Assembly: GCF_020176715.1 (NCBI RefSeq)
Contig: NZ_JAIVMF010000013.1
Span: 62,001-126,000, forward strand
Direction of reading: 5' to 3'
Origin: Stappia stellulata
GTDB lineage: Bacteria > Pseudomonadota > Alphaproteobacteria > Rhizobiales > Stappiaceae
DNA length: 64,000 nt
Below are positions 38,597-46,221 of this stretch, piece after piece. The position numbers and the translations under genes are program-made. The notes below the pieces were generated by a model. The model saw nothing but the letters and a program-made list of their open reading frames with translations. It was not told where the DNA came from and ran no database searches. Position 1 is the first letter of the stretch, and each line of letters begins with the position of its first letter.

Positions 38597-39553
38597 ATGC
38601 AGAACGACGGCGACCCTATTTCGGAATATGCGGAACAGAGACGCGAGGAGATCTCCCGAGCACGAGAACAGCGCCACGATGCGCTGGCGAAGAAGCAAAG
38701 TGCCCAGGGAAAGGAAAAGCACCTTCTCTCGATCGAGCATTCCGAAGTTGCCTATACCATTAAACCCAGGTCTTTGCCGTTCTCGATGATTGATTTGGGG
38801 GAACTCGTGGCAAGGGTCGAGGAACGCTACAAGTGCCGCTTTATCGACCCGACCGCAAAATTTCGGTCCGGAATGCAGATGGACCAGCTGGATGCCGACG
38901 ACCGCAAGGCGCTTTACCGGCAAACCCTCAGCCTGTTGGAAAACGGCCAGATCCAGATGATCAGCTTTCAGGGAGGGCTTTACCGGATCAAGGCCGGCAC
39001 GACGGTGCCAATTAAGATCATCTCGTTTACACGGGAAGTTATTCAGGTTGCGGTTAGCGGCTCAAGCGATATCGCGGAATCGATCATTCAGGATTGTGCT
39101 GAATATATCTGGGATGCGACGGGGGAACCCCGTCAATGGAGTGCAATCGAAGCTGAACATCAACTCACGCGCTATGCGACATCTACGGAGATCGAGCTTC
39201 CCTTCAGTTTCGAACTGCTTTTGAACCCGTCGTTCTATGGTTTTCTGCAGAGCGCTAATGATGAAGCCAATGACTACTGTATCGGCATGCTGCCGATCCA
39301 GCACCACAGACCGGAAAAAAAGAACGACCGTAAGCCGGCGGTGAGTATTGCACTAGACAAGATGTATTTTCAGATCCGACTGTTCGACGTGCAGACTGGC
39401 ATTACAGAGAACGCCAAGCTCGAGATCGAGGTGATGACCGCCACAGGGTACGGATCGGGCATTGTGACGATTACGACGCTCTTGCCCTACCAGACGCACA
39501 TGGATTTCGTGAATGCCTTTATCGAGACCATTGAGGAGACACAGGTCACTTAA
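38597..39553 (+). CDS. Unrecognised 318-residue cytoplasmic protein, second gene of accessory module
   Basis: This protein begins with a charged, probably coiled N-terminus (EYAEQRREEISRAREQRHDALAKKQ). It then has a mixed alpha/beta body (PFSMIDLGELVARVEERYKCRFIDP, ISFQGGLYRIKAGTTVPIKIISF) and a beta-rich C-terminal part. There is no signal or membrane segment. A good AAAGGGG ribosome site precedes ATG 38597. Codon use is less GC3-biased than in the flanking genes. It converges with the Xre regulator gene at 39570. I know no homologue; a host-defence or surface function would be speculation. Confidence 0.6.
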   Translation: MQNDGDPISEYAEQRREEISRAREQRHDALAKKQSAQGKEKHLLSIEHSEVAYTIKPRSLPFSMIDLGELVARVEERYKCRFIDPTAKFRSGMQMDQLDADDRKALYRQTLSLLENGQIQMISFQGGLYRIKAGTTVPIKIISFTREVIQVAVSGSSDIAESIIQDCAEYIWDATGEPRQWSAIEAEHQLTRYATSTEIELPFSFELLLNPSFYGFLQSANDEANDYCIGMLPIQHHRPEKKNDRKPAVSIALDKMYFQIRLFDVQTGITENAKLEIEVMTATGYGSGIVTITTLLPYQTHMDFVNAFIETIEETQVT

Positions 39554-39569
39554 GGTCACGGGATAACGC

Positions 39570-39788
39570 TCAGCCGTCCTCCGGCTCCGGGCGATACTCG
39601 ATGAGGTCGCCCGGCTGGCAGTCCAGTGCCTCGCAGATGCGTTCCAGCGTTTCGAAGCGCACGCCCTTCACCTTGCCGGATTTCAGCAGCGAGACGTTCT
39701 GTTCGGTGATGCCGATGCGGTCTGCCAGTTCGCGGGAGCGCATTTTCCGCCGGGCCAGCATGACATCGAGATTGATGATGATCGCCAT
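39570..39788 (-). CDS. Small Xre/Cro-type regulator (YozG-like)
   Basis: This 72-residue protein is essentially one helix-turn-helix domain: MLARRKMRSRELADRIGITEQNVSLLKSGKVKGVRFETL, then ICEALDCQPGDLIEYRP. The YozG-like subfamily is nearly always encoded next to a DUF2975 membrane protein, as here (11-base gap downstream of it). It probably controls its own operon. The start at 39788 has AAGGA six or seven bases upstream. Confidence 0.88.
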   Translation of the reverse strand: MAIIINLDVMLARRKMRSRELADRIGITEQNVSLLKSGKVKGVRFETLERICEALDCQPGDLIEYRPEPEDG

Positions 39789-39799
39789 GGTCCGCTTCC

Positions 39800-40378
39800 T
39801 TACACGAACTGGCGGTTCTCGTCCGCAACCCTTGCCGCTTCCTCCAGCGTCCAGCCGAGCACGATCATGAGCATGCCGGCGATGATCGTCGTGATGTCGT
39901 TGCTGCCGAAGCCGACAGCCAGGACCCGTTCGCCGGGCGGGTTGGGCAGCGAGACGACGACGCTGGCAATGGAGCGGATCACGATCGCGACGGGGCCAAG
40001 GGCGGTGACGATGAGACCGATCCGTTTCAGCCGGCGTCCGCTTTCCGGCGTCAGGATGTTGCCGGTGGCAAATCCGTGAAACAGGCGCTGGACCACGACA
40101 AAGCCAAGGAGCGCCAGACAAAGGGGGATCGCGGCAAGGGCGAGGGCGGCGAGGCGGGTCGCCGGCGTGAGCGCTGCTTGCTGCGACGCGGCCAGGGCCT
40201 CGACCAGGCGGGCGTCCAGCGTGGCCGGATCAAGGAACGCGAGAGCCACGGCCAGGATCGGAACGACGAGTAGCCCGACGACCGGAACAAGTGTGATCGC
40301 CGCCATGATGCGGCTGACACGCTGGATGCGGGCAAGGCGCCCACGGGAAGAGGGCGGTTCGTTCTCGCGAAGTGCCAT
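39800..40378 (-). CDS. DUF2975 family membrane protein
   Basis: The 192-residue protein has four predicted membrane helices: around 24-50, 72-95, 118-140 and 160-178 (for example ITLVPVVGLLVVPILAVALAFL). LFHGFATGNILTPESGRRLKRIG is characteristic of DUF2975 proteins. Its partner is the Xre regulator just downstream; the pair's function is not known. An AT-rich divergent promoter region lies upstream. Confidence 0.85.
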   Translation of the reverse strand: MALRENEPPSSRGRLARIQRVSRIMAAITLVPVVGLLVVPILAVALAFLDPATLDARLVEALAASQQAALTPATRLAALALAAIPLCLALLGFVVVQRLFHGFATGNILTPESGRRLKRIGLIVTALGPVAIVIRSIASVVVSLPNPPGERVLAVGFGSNDITTIIAGMLMIVLGWTLEEAARVADENRQFV

Positions 40379-40393
40379 GTGATGAGTCCCTTA

Positions 40394-40442
40394 TTGACAT
40401 ATGCTGTTTTTTTATTGTGTAACATTAAAAAATAATCGTCAA
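40394..40442. promoter_or_regulatory. Overlapping divergent sigma-70-like promoters
   Basis: On the - strand TTGACG (40442-40437) and CACAAT (40419-40414) are 17 bases apart and point to the DUF2975 gene. On the + strand TTGACA (40394-40399) precedes AT-rich DNA leading to the lipoprotein gene, with a weak -10. Assigned from consensus matching only. Confidence 0.45.
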
Positions 40443-40485
40443 TCACATATCCGTCGGTCTCGTTTCCTGCATTGGAGCCCTCTTC

Positions 40486-41136
40486 ATGCCCCGTCCTGTC
40501 CTGCCGCTTTTCGCGCGGATTGCGCTTTTGCGCATTGCCGCGCCGGTGTGTGTCGCCCTGCTGCTGGCGGCCTGCGGTCATGTACCCCTGACAAGCATGG
40601 TGAAGCTTCGCGCCTTCGACCTGAAAACCACCGATCCCGAGCAACTGATGGTCGCCGTGCGACATCCCGACTGGATCCGCATCCCGCAAGGGGGCGCGGT
40701 AATGGTTATCGAGCAGCGCAGTGCGCCGGAGGGGCCCGTCGTTCAGCGCGACGAGATCGTCTTCGAACGGATCGAGGGCGCGGGCGAACCCGCGGGCCTC
40801 GCCTCCGAGCGGCGAAGTGGCACGACGCTGAGCGTCTTCGCCGTTGCGCCGGAAGATGCGGACAGGGTCAGGTCCGTGCAGCGCCGTCTCGGCGCGCGCC
40901 GGTCGCAAGGCGCATCCCGGGCGAGCGGTTCGCTGTCGGTTTCCGTCAAGGGCTGCCGCGTCGGTCCGGTTCCGGAGGGACCCGTGCCGGTCTCGACCTT
41001 TCTGGCCGCCAGCGAGTTCGACGGGGTCGTGGCGCTGCTGCGCGATTTCGACCTGAAGGCGGCAATGCGCGAGGCGGGGGCGCCGGTCGAAGACACGATC
41101 GCGAGCTGCGACGCGGCCCCGGTGGACGGCGACTGA
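40486..41136 (+). CDS. Predicted lipoprotein of unknown function
   Basis: This 216-residue protein has a signal peptide ending in LLAAC, with the lipidated Cys at about residue 30. The mature part has KLRAFDLKTTDPEQLMVAVRHPDWIRIPQGG and a C-terminal VSTFLAASEFDGVVALLRDFDLKAAM. No domain is recognised. It starts behind the AT-rich divergent region shared with DUF2975 and converges with the gene at 41156. Confidence 0.7.
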   Translation: MPRPVLPLFARIALLRIAAPVCVALLLAACGHVPLTSMVKLRAFDLKTTDPEQLMVAVRHPDWIRIPQGGAVMVIEQRSAPEGPVVQRDEIVFERIEGAGEPAGLASERRSGTTLSVFAVAPEDADRVRSVQRRLGARRSQGASRASGSLSVSVKGCRVGPVPEGPVPVSTFLAASEFDGVVALLRDFDLKAAMREAGAPVEDTIASCDAAPVDGD

Positions 41137-41155
41137 GGCACGGTTTGCGAAAGTG

Positions 41156-41698
41156 TCAGCGCGCGTCCGTTCGGGCCATGACCTCGGCAAAGGCGGTCAC
41201 CATCGGGCCGATACTCTCGGCCTGGGAGGGCAGCGTATAGACCATCCACAAGGTGTAATCCGCGCTTTGCGCGGTGAAGCGCCACAGGGTCTCGCACCGT
41301 GTGCCATCGCCGCGCCGTCCGGTGCGGAAGGAGACGCCGGCGGCCGAGGCGCCGGTCGTTTCAAGCCGCGAAAAGCCCGCTTCGGAGAAGCGTTTGGAGA
41401 ATGTGCGCGTGATGTCGGCGCTGGTGCCGACCGGATGGCTGCGCAGGATCGCGTTGGTGCCGTCGTCGCCCTGGTAGACGCAGCCGGCGACCCGGTCGAC
41501 GCCGCTGCCGAGAACGCTGATGCGGTTGAGCGAGGCGACCCGGTCGGGACAGGTCAGGCCGGTGAAATGGCGCATGCCGGTTGTGACCGTGCGCCAACCG
41601 GATTCCGTCGCGCCGTCCTGCGCGCCGGCGTCGCCGGACAGCCCTCCCAGCGAGAGGATGCCGGCAAGCGCAAGGGCGGCTGCGCGCGCTGAGGTCAG
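41156..41698 (-). CDS. Secreted protein coupled to MoxR gene, probable CTG start
   Basis: A 180-residue product with an N-terminal signal peptide (TSARAAALALAGILSLGG, cleavage near AGAQ) and a mature part containing HFTGLTCPDRVASLNRISVLG and CETLWRFTAQSADYTLWM. There is no ATG, GTG or TTG that keeps the signal peptide and does not run deep into moxR. CTG at 41698-41696 overlaps the moxR stop as CTGA, which mimics the usual ATGA coupling. The first internal ATG would lose the signal. Function unknown; it reads on from moxR. Confidence 0.6.
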   Translation of the reverse strand: MTSARAAALALAGILSLGGLSGDAGAQDGATESGWRTVTTGMRHFTGLTCPDRVASLNRISVLGSGVDRVAGCVYQGDDGTNAILRSHPVGTSADITRTFSKRFSEAGFSRLETTGASAAGVSFRTGRRGDGTRCETLWRFTAQSADYTLWMVYTLPSQAESIGPMVTAFAEVMARTDAR

Positions 41699-42540
41699 CG
41701 CCCGTCGCGACGGTTGAGGAAGGCGAGGCGTTCGAACAGATGCACGTCCTGTTCGTTCTTCAGCAGGGCACCATGCAGCGGCGGGATCAGCTTCTTGGTG
41801 TCGCGCTCGCGCAGGTCGGCCGGCTCCATGTCCTCGTTGAGCAGCAGTTTGATCCAATCCAGCAACTCCGATGTGGAGGGCTTTTTCTTCAGGCCCGGCG
41901 TGTCGCGGACATCGTAGAAGATTTTCAGTGCTTCGCGCAGCAATTCCGCCTTCAGACCCGGAAAATGCACCTCGACGATGTCGGCCATCGTGTCTGCATC
42001 AGGGAAGGTGATGTAGTGGAAGAAGCAGCGCCGCAGGAACGCGTCCGGCAGTTCCTTCTCGTTGTTGGAGGTGATGATCACCACCGGGCGCTGGCGGGCG
42101 CGGACCATCTCGCCGGTCTCGTAGACATGGAACTCCATGCGGTCGAGTTCCTGCAGGAGGTCGTTGGGAAACTCGATATCGGCCTTGTCGATCTCGTCGA
42201 TCAGCAGTACCGGGCGCTGATCGGCCGCGAAGGCCTCCCACAGCTTGCCCTTGCGGATGTAGTTGGCGATGTCGTGGACCCGGTCGTCGCCGAGCTGGCT
42301 GTCGCGCAGCCGCGATACCGCGTCATATTCGTAAAGGCCCTGCTGCGCCTTGGTCGTCGACTTGATGTGCCACTCGATCAGCGGCGCGTTGAGGGCGCCT
42401 GCGATTTCCTGCGCGAGAATGGTCTTGCCGGTCCCGGGCTCGCCCTTGACCAGCAACGGCCGCTCCAGTGTCACGGCCGCGTTGACCGCGATCCGCAGGT
42501 CCTCCGTTGCGACATAGCCGGACGTGCCCTCAAAACGCAT
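41695..42540 (-). CDS. MoxR-type AAA+ ATPase
   Basis: The 281-residue ATPase has Walker A GEPGTGKT (about 33-40), Walker B VLLIDEIDKAD and sensor region VIITSNNEKELPDAFLRRC. MoxR ATPases act with VWA/CoxE partners in cofactor insertion and complex assembly. The probable partner is at 31502-32677, 9 kb downstream on the same strand; adjacency is the usual arrangement. The 3' end overlaps the secreted-protein gene. A spacer of about 290 bases upstream holds the flgE promoter region. Confidence 0.92.
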   Translation of the reverse strand: MRFEGTSGYVATEDLRIAVNAAVTLERPLLVKGEPGTGKTILAQEIAGALNAPLIEWHIKSTTKAQQGLYEYDAVSRLRDSQLGDDRVHDIANYIRKGKLWEAFAADQRPVLLIDEIDKADIEFPNDLLQELDRMEFHVYETGEMVRARQRPVVIITSNNEKELPDAFLRRCFFHYITFPDADTMADIVEVHFPGLKAELLREALKIFYDVRDTPGLKKKPSTSELLDWIKLLLNEDMEPADLRERDTKKLIPPLHGALLKNEQDVHLFERLAFLNRRDGR

Positions 42541-42749
42541 GAAACTCTCCGCTGATAACTGATCTTGCAGCGCACACTATGGGGCGGCCCCCGCCTGCGC
42601 AAGATGCCGCCGCCGAGCCCGCAGGCCGGCATTTGTTGCCGGGAGCGCGCGGACAAAGCTGCCGGTCGGTCGTGCCCTGCCTGGCCCGCGGCCCGGAAGC
42701 TGAATCCGAAAATCTCGATATTCCATATGGTTAACGAAATTTCTTGAAC

Positions 42750-42764
42750 TGGCACAGTGTTTGC
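42750..42764 (+). promoter_or_regulatory. Sigma-54 promoter of the hook operon
   Basis: TGGCAC-AGTGT-TTGC has GG and GC exactly 10 bases apart, matching the -24/-12 consensus. It lies 70 bases before the flgE start, with TTAAC at 42731 upstream. In Caulobacter hook genes also use RpoN, so the position is meaningful. Confidence 0.75.
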
Positions 42765-42834
42765 CAACCTCAGGACCGAGACCGGCGTGCCCAGCAGCGC
42801 CGGAAAGTCCGTCCTGTCCGTCCTGGAGGATCAC

Positions 42835-44250
42835 ATGGGTGTTTTTGGTGCATTGAACGCGGCCGTCTCCGGCCTTTCCGCGCAGGCTTTTGCGCTGGAG
42901 AACATCTCGGGCAACATCGCCAACGCGGCGACCGTTGGCTACAAGCGGCTCGACACGTCGTTTTCCGATCTCGTCGGCGGCGGCAAGGGCGCGCAGCCCG
43001 GACAGATCGCCGGCACGGTGTCCGCCAACTCGCGCGCGACCAATGGCCTGCAGGGCGATCTGCAGCAGAGCCAGGTCGACACCTACATGGGGATCAACGG
43101 CGGCGGCTATTTCGTCGTTCAGGGCAAGGCCGGCGAGGTCGACGGCCGGACGATCTTCTCCGGCAACGATCTCTACACCCGTCGCGGCGATTTCGAGGTC
43201 GACAAGGAAGGCCGGCTGGTCAATGGCGCCGGCTACTACCTGATGGGCCAGCCGATCGATCCAGTCACCAAGAACGTGTCCGGCTCGGTTCCCCAGATCA
43301 TCACCATCGACAATTCGGTCATTCCGGCCGTGACGACCGATCGCATCCGCTATGAGGGCAATCTGCCGACGACACCGCAGACGAGCAACCAGCTCGGCGG
43401 CGGTGACGAGTTGCTCGACGCGACGCTGACCAAGGCATCGACGGGTGCCGCTCCCGATGCGGCGGCCGCCGGCCAGACCGTTGGCGTCGATGCCATCAAT
43501 GCCGCCGACGAGGTGGCCTTCCTCAACACCTCCATCGCCGGCGAGGCAATCACCGTCTACAACTCGAGCGGTACGCCGGTGAACGTGCAGATGCGCTGGG
43601 CCAAGACCTTCGAGGACAATGGCACGCAGCCGGACACCTGGTCGCTCTACTATCTGTCCGATTCCGCCGCCACGGGTGCCAATCCGAAGTGGACCAAGGT
43701 GTCGGACGCGCAGTTCGATTCCAGTGCCGGCAACGGCGGACAGATGCTGGTTCCCGCCAATGACGCGATGACGATCACCGGCCTTGCCGTCGATGGCGAA
43801 GTTGTCGGTGACATGACGCTCGACTTCGGCACCGGCGCTTTGACGCAGTTCTCCGATTCCAACGGCAGCGCCAAGATCTCCAAGCTGACGCAAAACGGCT
43901 ATCCCTCCGGCGACCTTGCCGGCATCTCGATTTCGGAAGCCGGTCGTCTCGTGGCCTCCTACTCCAACGGCCGGACCCGCGAGCTGCACGAGATTTCGCT
44001 GGTGTCCTTCTCCGGCGAGGCCTGGCTTGAGCGCGTCGATGGCGGCGCCTTCGAGGTCACGCCGGAATCGGGCGAGCCGATCGCGGGCGCGCAGGGTCGC
44101 ATTGTCGGCAAGCGGCTTGAAGCGTCCAACACCGACATCGCCGATGAATTCTCCAAGCTGATCGTCACCCAGCAGGCCTATTCCGCCAACACGCGGATCG
44201 TCTCCTCGGGTGACCAGATGCTGCAGGAAGCCATCAACATGATCCGGTAA
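42835..44250 (+). CDS. flgE: Flagellar hook protein FlgE
   Basis: FlgE polymerises into the hook joining rod and filament. The 471-residue product begins GVFGALNAAVSGLSAQAFAL, then NISGNIANAATVGYKRLDT, the flagellar rod/hook N-terminal signature. GDFEVDKEGRLVNGAGYYLMG lies in the central part, and it ends SKLIVTQQAYSANTRIVSSGDQMLQEAINMIR, the C-terminal helix of the axial family. ATG 42835 has GGAGGA just before it; the frame is open upstream without resemblance. It is the first gene of flgE-flgK-flgL behind a sigma-54 promoter. Confidence 0.94.
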   Translation: MGVFGALNAAVSGLSAQAFALENISGNIANAATVGYKRLDTSFSDLVGGGKGAQPGQIAGTVSANSRATNGLQGDLQQSQVDTYMGINGGGYFVVQGKAGEVDGRTIFSGNDLYTRRGDFEVDKEGRLVNGAGYYLMGQPIDPVTKNVSGSVPQIITIDNSVIPAVTTDRIRYEGNLPTTPQTSNQLGGGDELLDATLTKASTGAAPDAAAAGQTVGVDAINAADEVAFLNTSIAGEAITVYNSSGTPVNVQMRWAKTFEDNGTQPDTWSLYYLSDSAATGANPKWTKVSDAQFDSSAGNGGQMLVPANDAMTITGLAVDGEVVGDMTLDFGTGALTQFSDSNGSAKISKLTQNGYPSGDLAGISISEAGRLVASYSNGRTRELHEISLVSFSGEAWLERVDGGAFEVTPESGEPIAGAQGRIVGKRLEASNTDIADEFSKLIVTQQAYSANTRIVSSGDQMLQEAINMIR

Positions 44251-44266
44251 GCGGATCTGGAGGACA

Positions 44267-44292
44267 GCCCGGCCGGAGCGATCCGGCCGGGC
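44267..44292 (+). terminator. Strong hairpin between flgE and flgK
   Basis: GCCCGGCCGGA-GCGA-TCCGGCCGGGC is an 11-bp perfect stem with a 4-base loop and no T-run. It lies 17 bases after flgE and 37 before flgK. It could shield the flgE mRNA 3' end or attenuate flgK expression. Confidence 0.5.
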
Positions 44293-44328
44293 ATGACGTG
44301 ATCGCAGGCGCGAGGGCCGGGTGAGACG

Positions 44329-46212
44329 ATGGGACTGAGCAGCGCTCTCAATACCGCATTGATCGGACTGGGGTTCAACCAGCGTCAGCTCGATGTGACG
44401 GCGACCAACATCGCCAATGCCGACACGGTCGGCTACACGCGAAAGTCCGTCTCCGCGTCCGTCACCTATGACGGCAACGGCATCGTCACCGGTGTCGAGG
44501 CGGACAGCATGCGCCGCTATCTCGACACGGCGGTGCAGGGACAGTACCGCACCTCGCTGGCCGAACAGAATTACGCAAGCGTTGCCCAGCAGTACACCGC
44601 GCGTCTCGACACGCTGTTCGGCACGATCAAGGACGCGGGCTCGCTGCCCAACACCGTCAATTCCTTCATTTCGTCGATGTCCAACCTGGTGTCCGGCCCG
44701 GAGGATTACACCAACCGGCTGGAGGTGATGCGCAACGCCGAAGCGCTGGTCGGCAAGATCAATGCGATGTCGGAAGACATCCAGGGCATGCGGCAGGAGG
44801 TCGAGTACCAGATCGGCGAGCAGGTCGACCGGGTCAACGATCTTCTGGCGGACATCAAGGCGATCGACCGGCAGGTGATCGCGGCGAGCCAGGACGGCGA
44901 CAAGCCGGTCGGGCTGATGGACCAGCGCGACATGCTGCTGGAGGAATTGTCCGGCTATATCGACATCGAGGTCAAGCCGACCGAGCAGGGGGGCGTGCGC
45001 GTCCACACTTCCGGCGGCACGATGCTCTACGACGTCGACGTGATGAAGCTGAAGTTCGACGGGCGCGGCAACATCAACGCCGATGCGCTTTACAACATCG
45101 ATCCGGCCAAGCGGCGCGTGGGAACGCTGACGCTGGAGAATTCCGAAGGCAGCCAGATCGACCTTCTGTCGACGCGCACCCTGCGCAGCGGGTCGCTCGT
45201 CGGCCTGGTCAATATGCGCGACGAGGCGCTGACCGACGCGCAGACGCAGCTCGACGAACTGGCCGCCTCGCTGGCGCGGGCGTTTTCCACCCATGTGGAG
45301 CCGGGAACCGCCTATCCCGCGTCCGGCACCCAGACCGGCTATGAGCTGGATCTTGCCAATCTCCAGCCCGGCGACAGCGTGTCCTTCAATTACAAGGATC
45401 TCGGCACCGGGCTCAGCAAATCGGTGACGATCTACCGGTCCGACGGCCCGGAGCCGCCGGCGCTGACCGCGACCAACGATCCGGATTCGATCTTTCTCGC
45501 GGTGGATTTTTCCAGCGGCAACCATGCGACGATTGCCGCCAACATCCAGAGCGCGCTCGATGGCGACGCCCGCATTGGCGCCGGCACCTTCGCCGCGGCC
45601 AACCCGGGCGGTTCGACGCTGCGGCTGGAAAGCACGGCGCCGGCCAGCCTGCGGATCGAAGCGGCACAGACGAACGAGACGGTCTCCGGTCCGTCGGCCC
45701 ATGGCGATGCCTTTGCCCTCTTCGTGGACGACGGCGACAAGACCTTCACGGGGATGGCGGACGGGCGGCCGAACATCACCGGGTTTGCCTCGCGCATTCG
45801 CGTCGGGGCCACCTTTGTCAACGATCCGTCGCTGCTGGTGGAATATGCCCCCGGGATTGCCAATGGCGACGCGACGCGCCCGCAGGCTGTCCTCGACAAG
45901 CTGACGCTGACCAAGACCACCTTCACCCCGAAGACGCGCATCGGCGGATCCGGCTCGCTGTTCGAAGGGTCGATCAACGACTTCGTGACCGCCTCGGTCT
46001 CGCATCAAAGCGGGCGTTCCGCGCAGGCGAAGGCGACGGTCACCGGCCAGCAGGTGGTGACGTCGAACCTCAAGTCGCGGCTCGACGATTCCTCGAAGGT
46101 CAGCGTCGACCAGGAGCTTGCCCAACTGGTCCAGCTCCAGAACGCCTATGCGGCCAACGCACGCGTGATGCAGGTCGTGCGCGAACTCTACGACATCCTG
46201 ATGCGGAGCTAG
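44329..46212 (+). CDS. flgK: Hook-filament junction protein 1 FlgK
   Basis: FlgK (HAP1) caps the hook before filament growth. The 627 residues start SSALNTALIGLGFNQRQLDV, then TNIANADTVGYTRKS, the N-terminal axial motif. They end LVQLQNAYAANARVMQVVREL, the C-terminal axial helix. The variable central domain (about 250-560) matches the family length. It is followed by flgL after 9 bases and preceded by a hairpin after flgE. Confidence 0.93.
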   Translation: MGLSSALNTALIGLGFNQRQLDVTATNIANADTVGYTRKSVSASVTYDGNGIVTGVEADSMRRYLDTAVQGQYRTSLAEQNYASVAQQYTARLDTLFGTIKDAGSLPNTVNSFISSMSNLVSGPEDYTNRLEVMRNAEALVGKINAMSEDIQGMRQEVEYQIGEQVDRVNDLLADIKAIDRQVIAASQDGDKPVGLMDQRDMLLEELSGYIDIEVKPTEQGGVRVHTSGGTMLYDVDVMKLKFDGRGNINADALYNIDPAKRRVGTLTLENSEGSQIDLLSTRTLRSGSLVGLVNMRDEALTDAQTQLDELAASLARAFSTHVEPGTAYPASGTQTGYELDLANLQPGDSVSFNYKDLGTGLSKSVTIYRSDGPEPPALTATNDPDSIFLAVDFSSGNHATIAANIQSALDGDARIGAGTFAAANPGGSTLRLESTAPASLRIEAAQTNETVSGPSAHGDAFALFVDDGDKTFTGMADGRPNITGFASRIRVGATFVNDPSLLVEYAPGIANGDATRPQAVLDKLTLTKTTFTPKTRIGGSGSLFEGSINDFVTASVSHQSGRSAQAKATVTGQQVVTSNLKSRLDDSSKVSVDQELAQLVQLQNAYAANARVMQVVRELYDILMRS

Positions 46213-46221
46213 TGACGAGCA

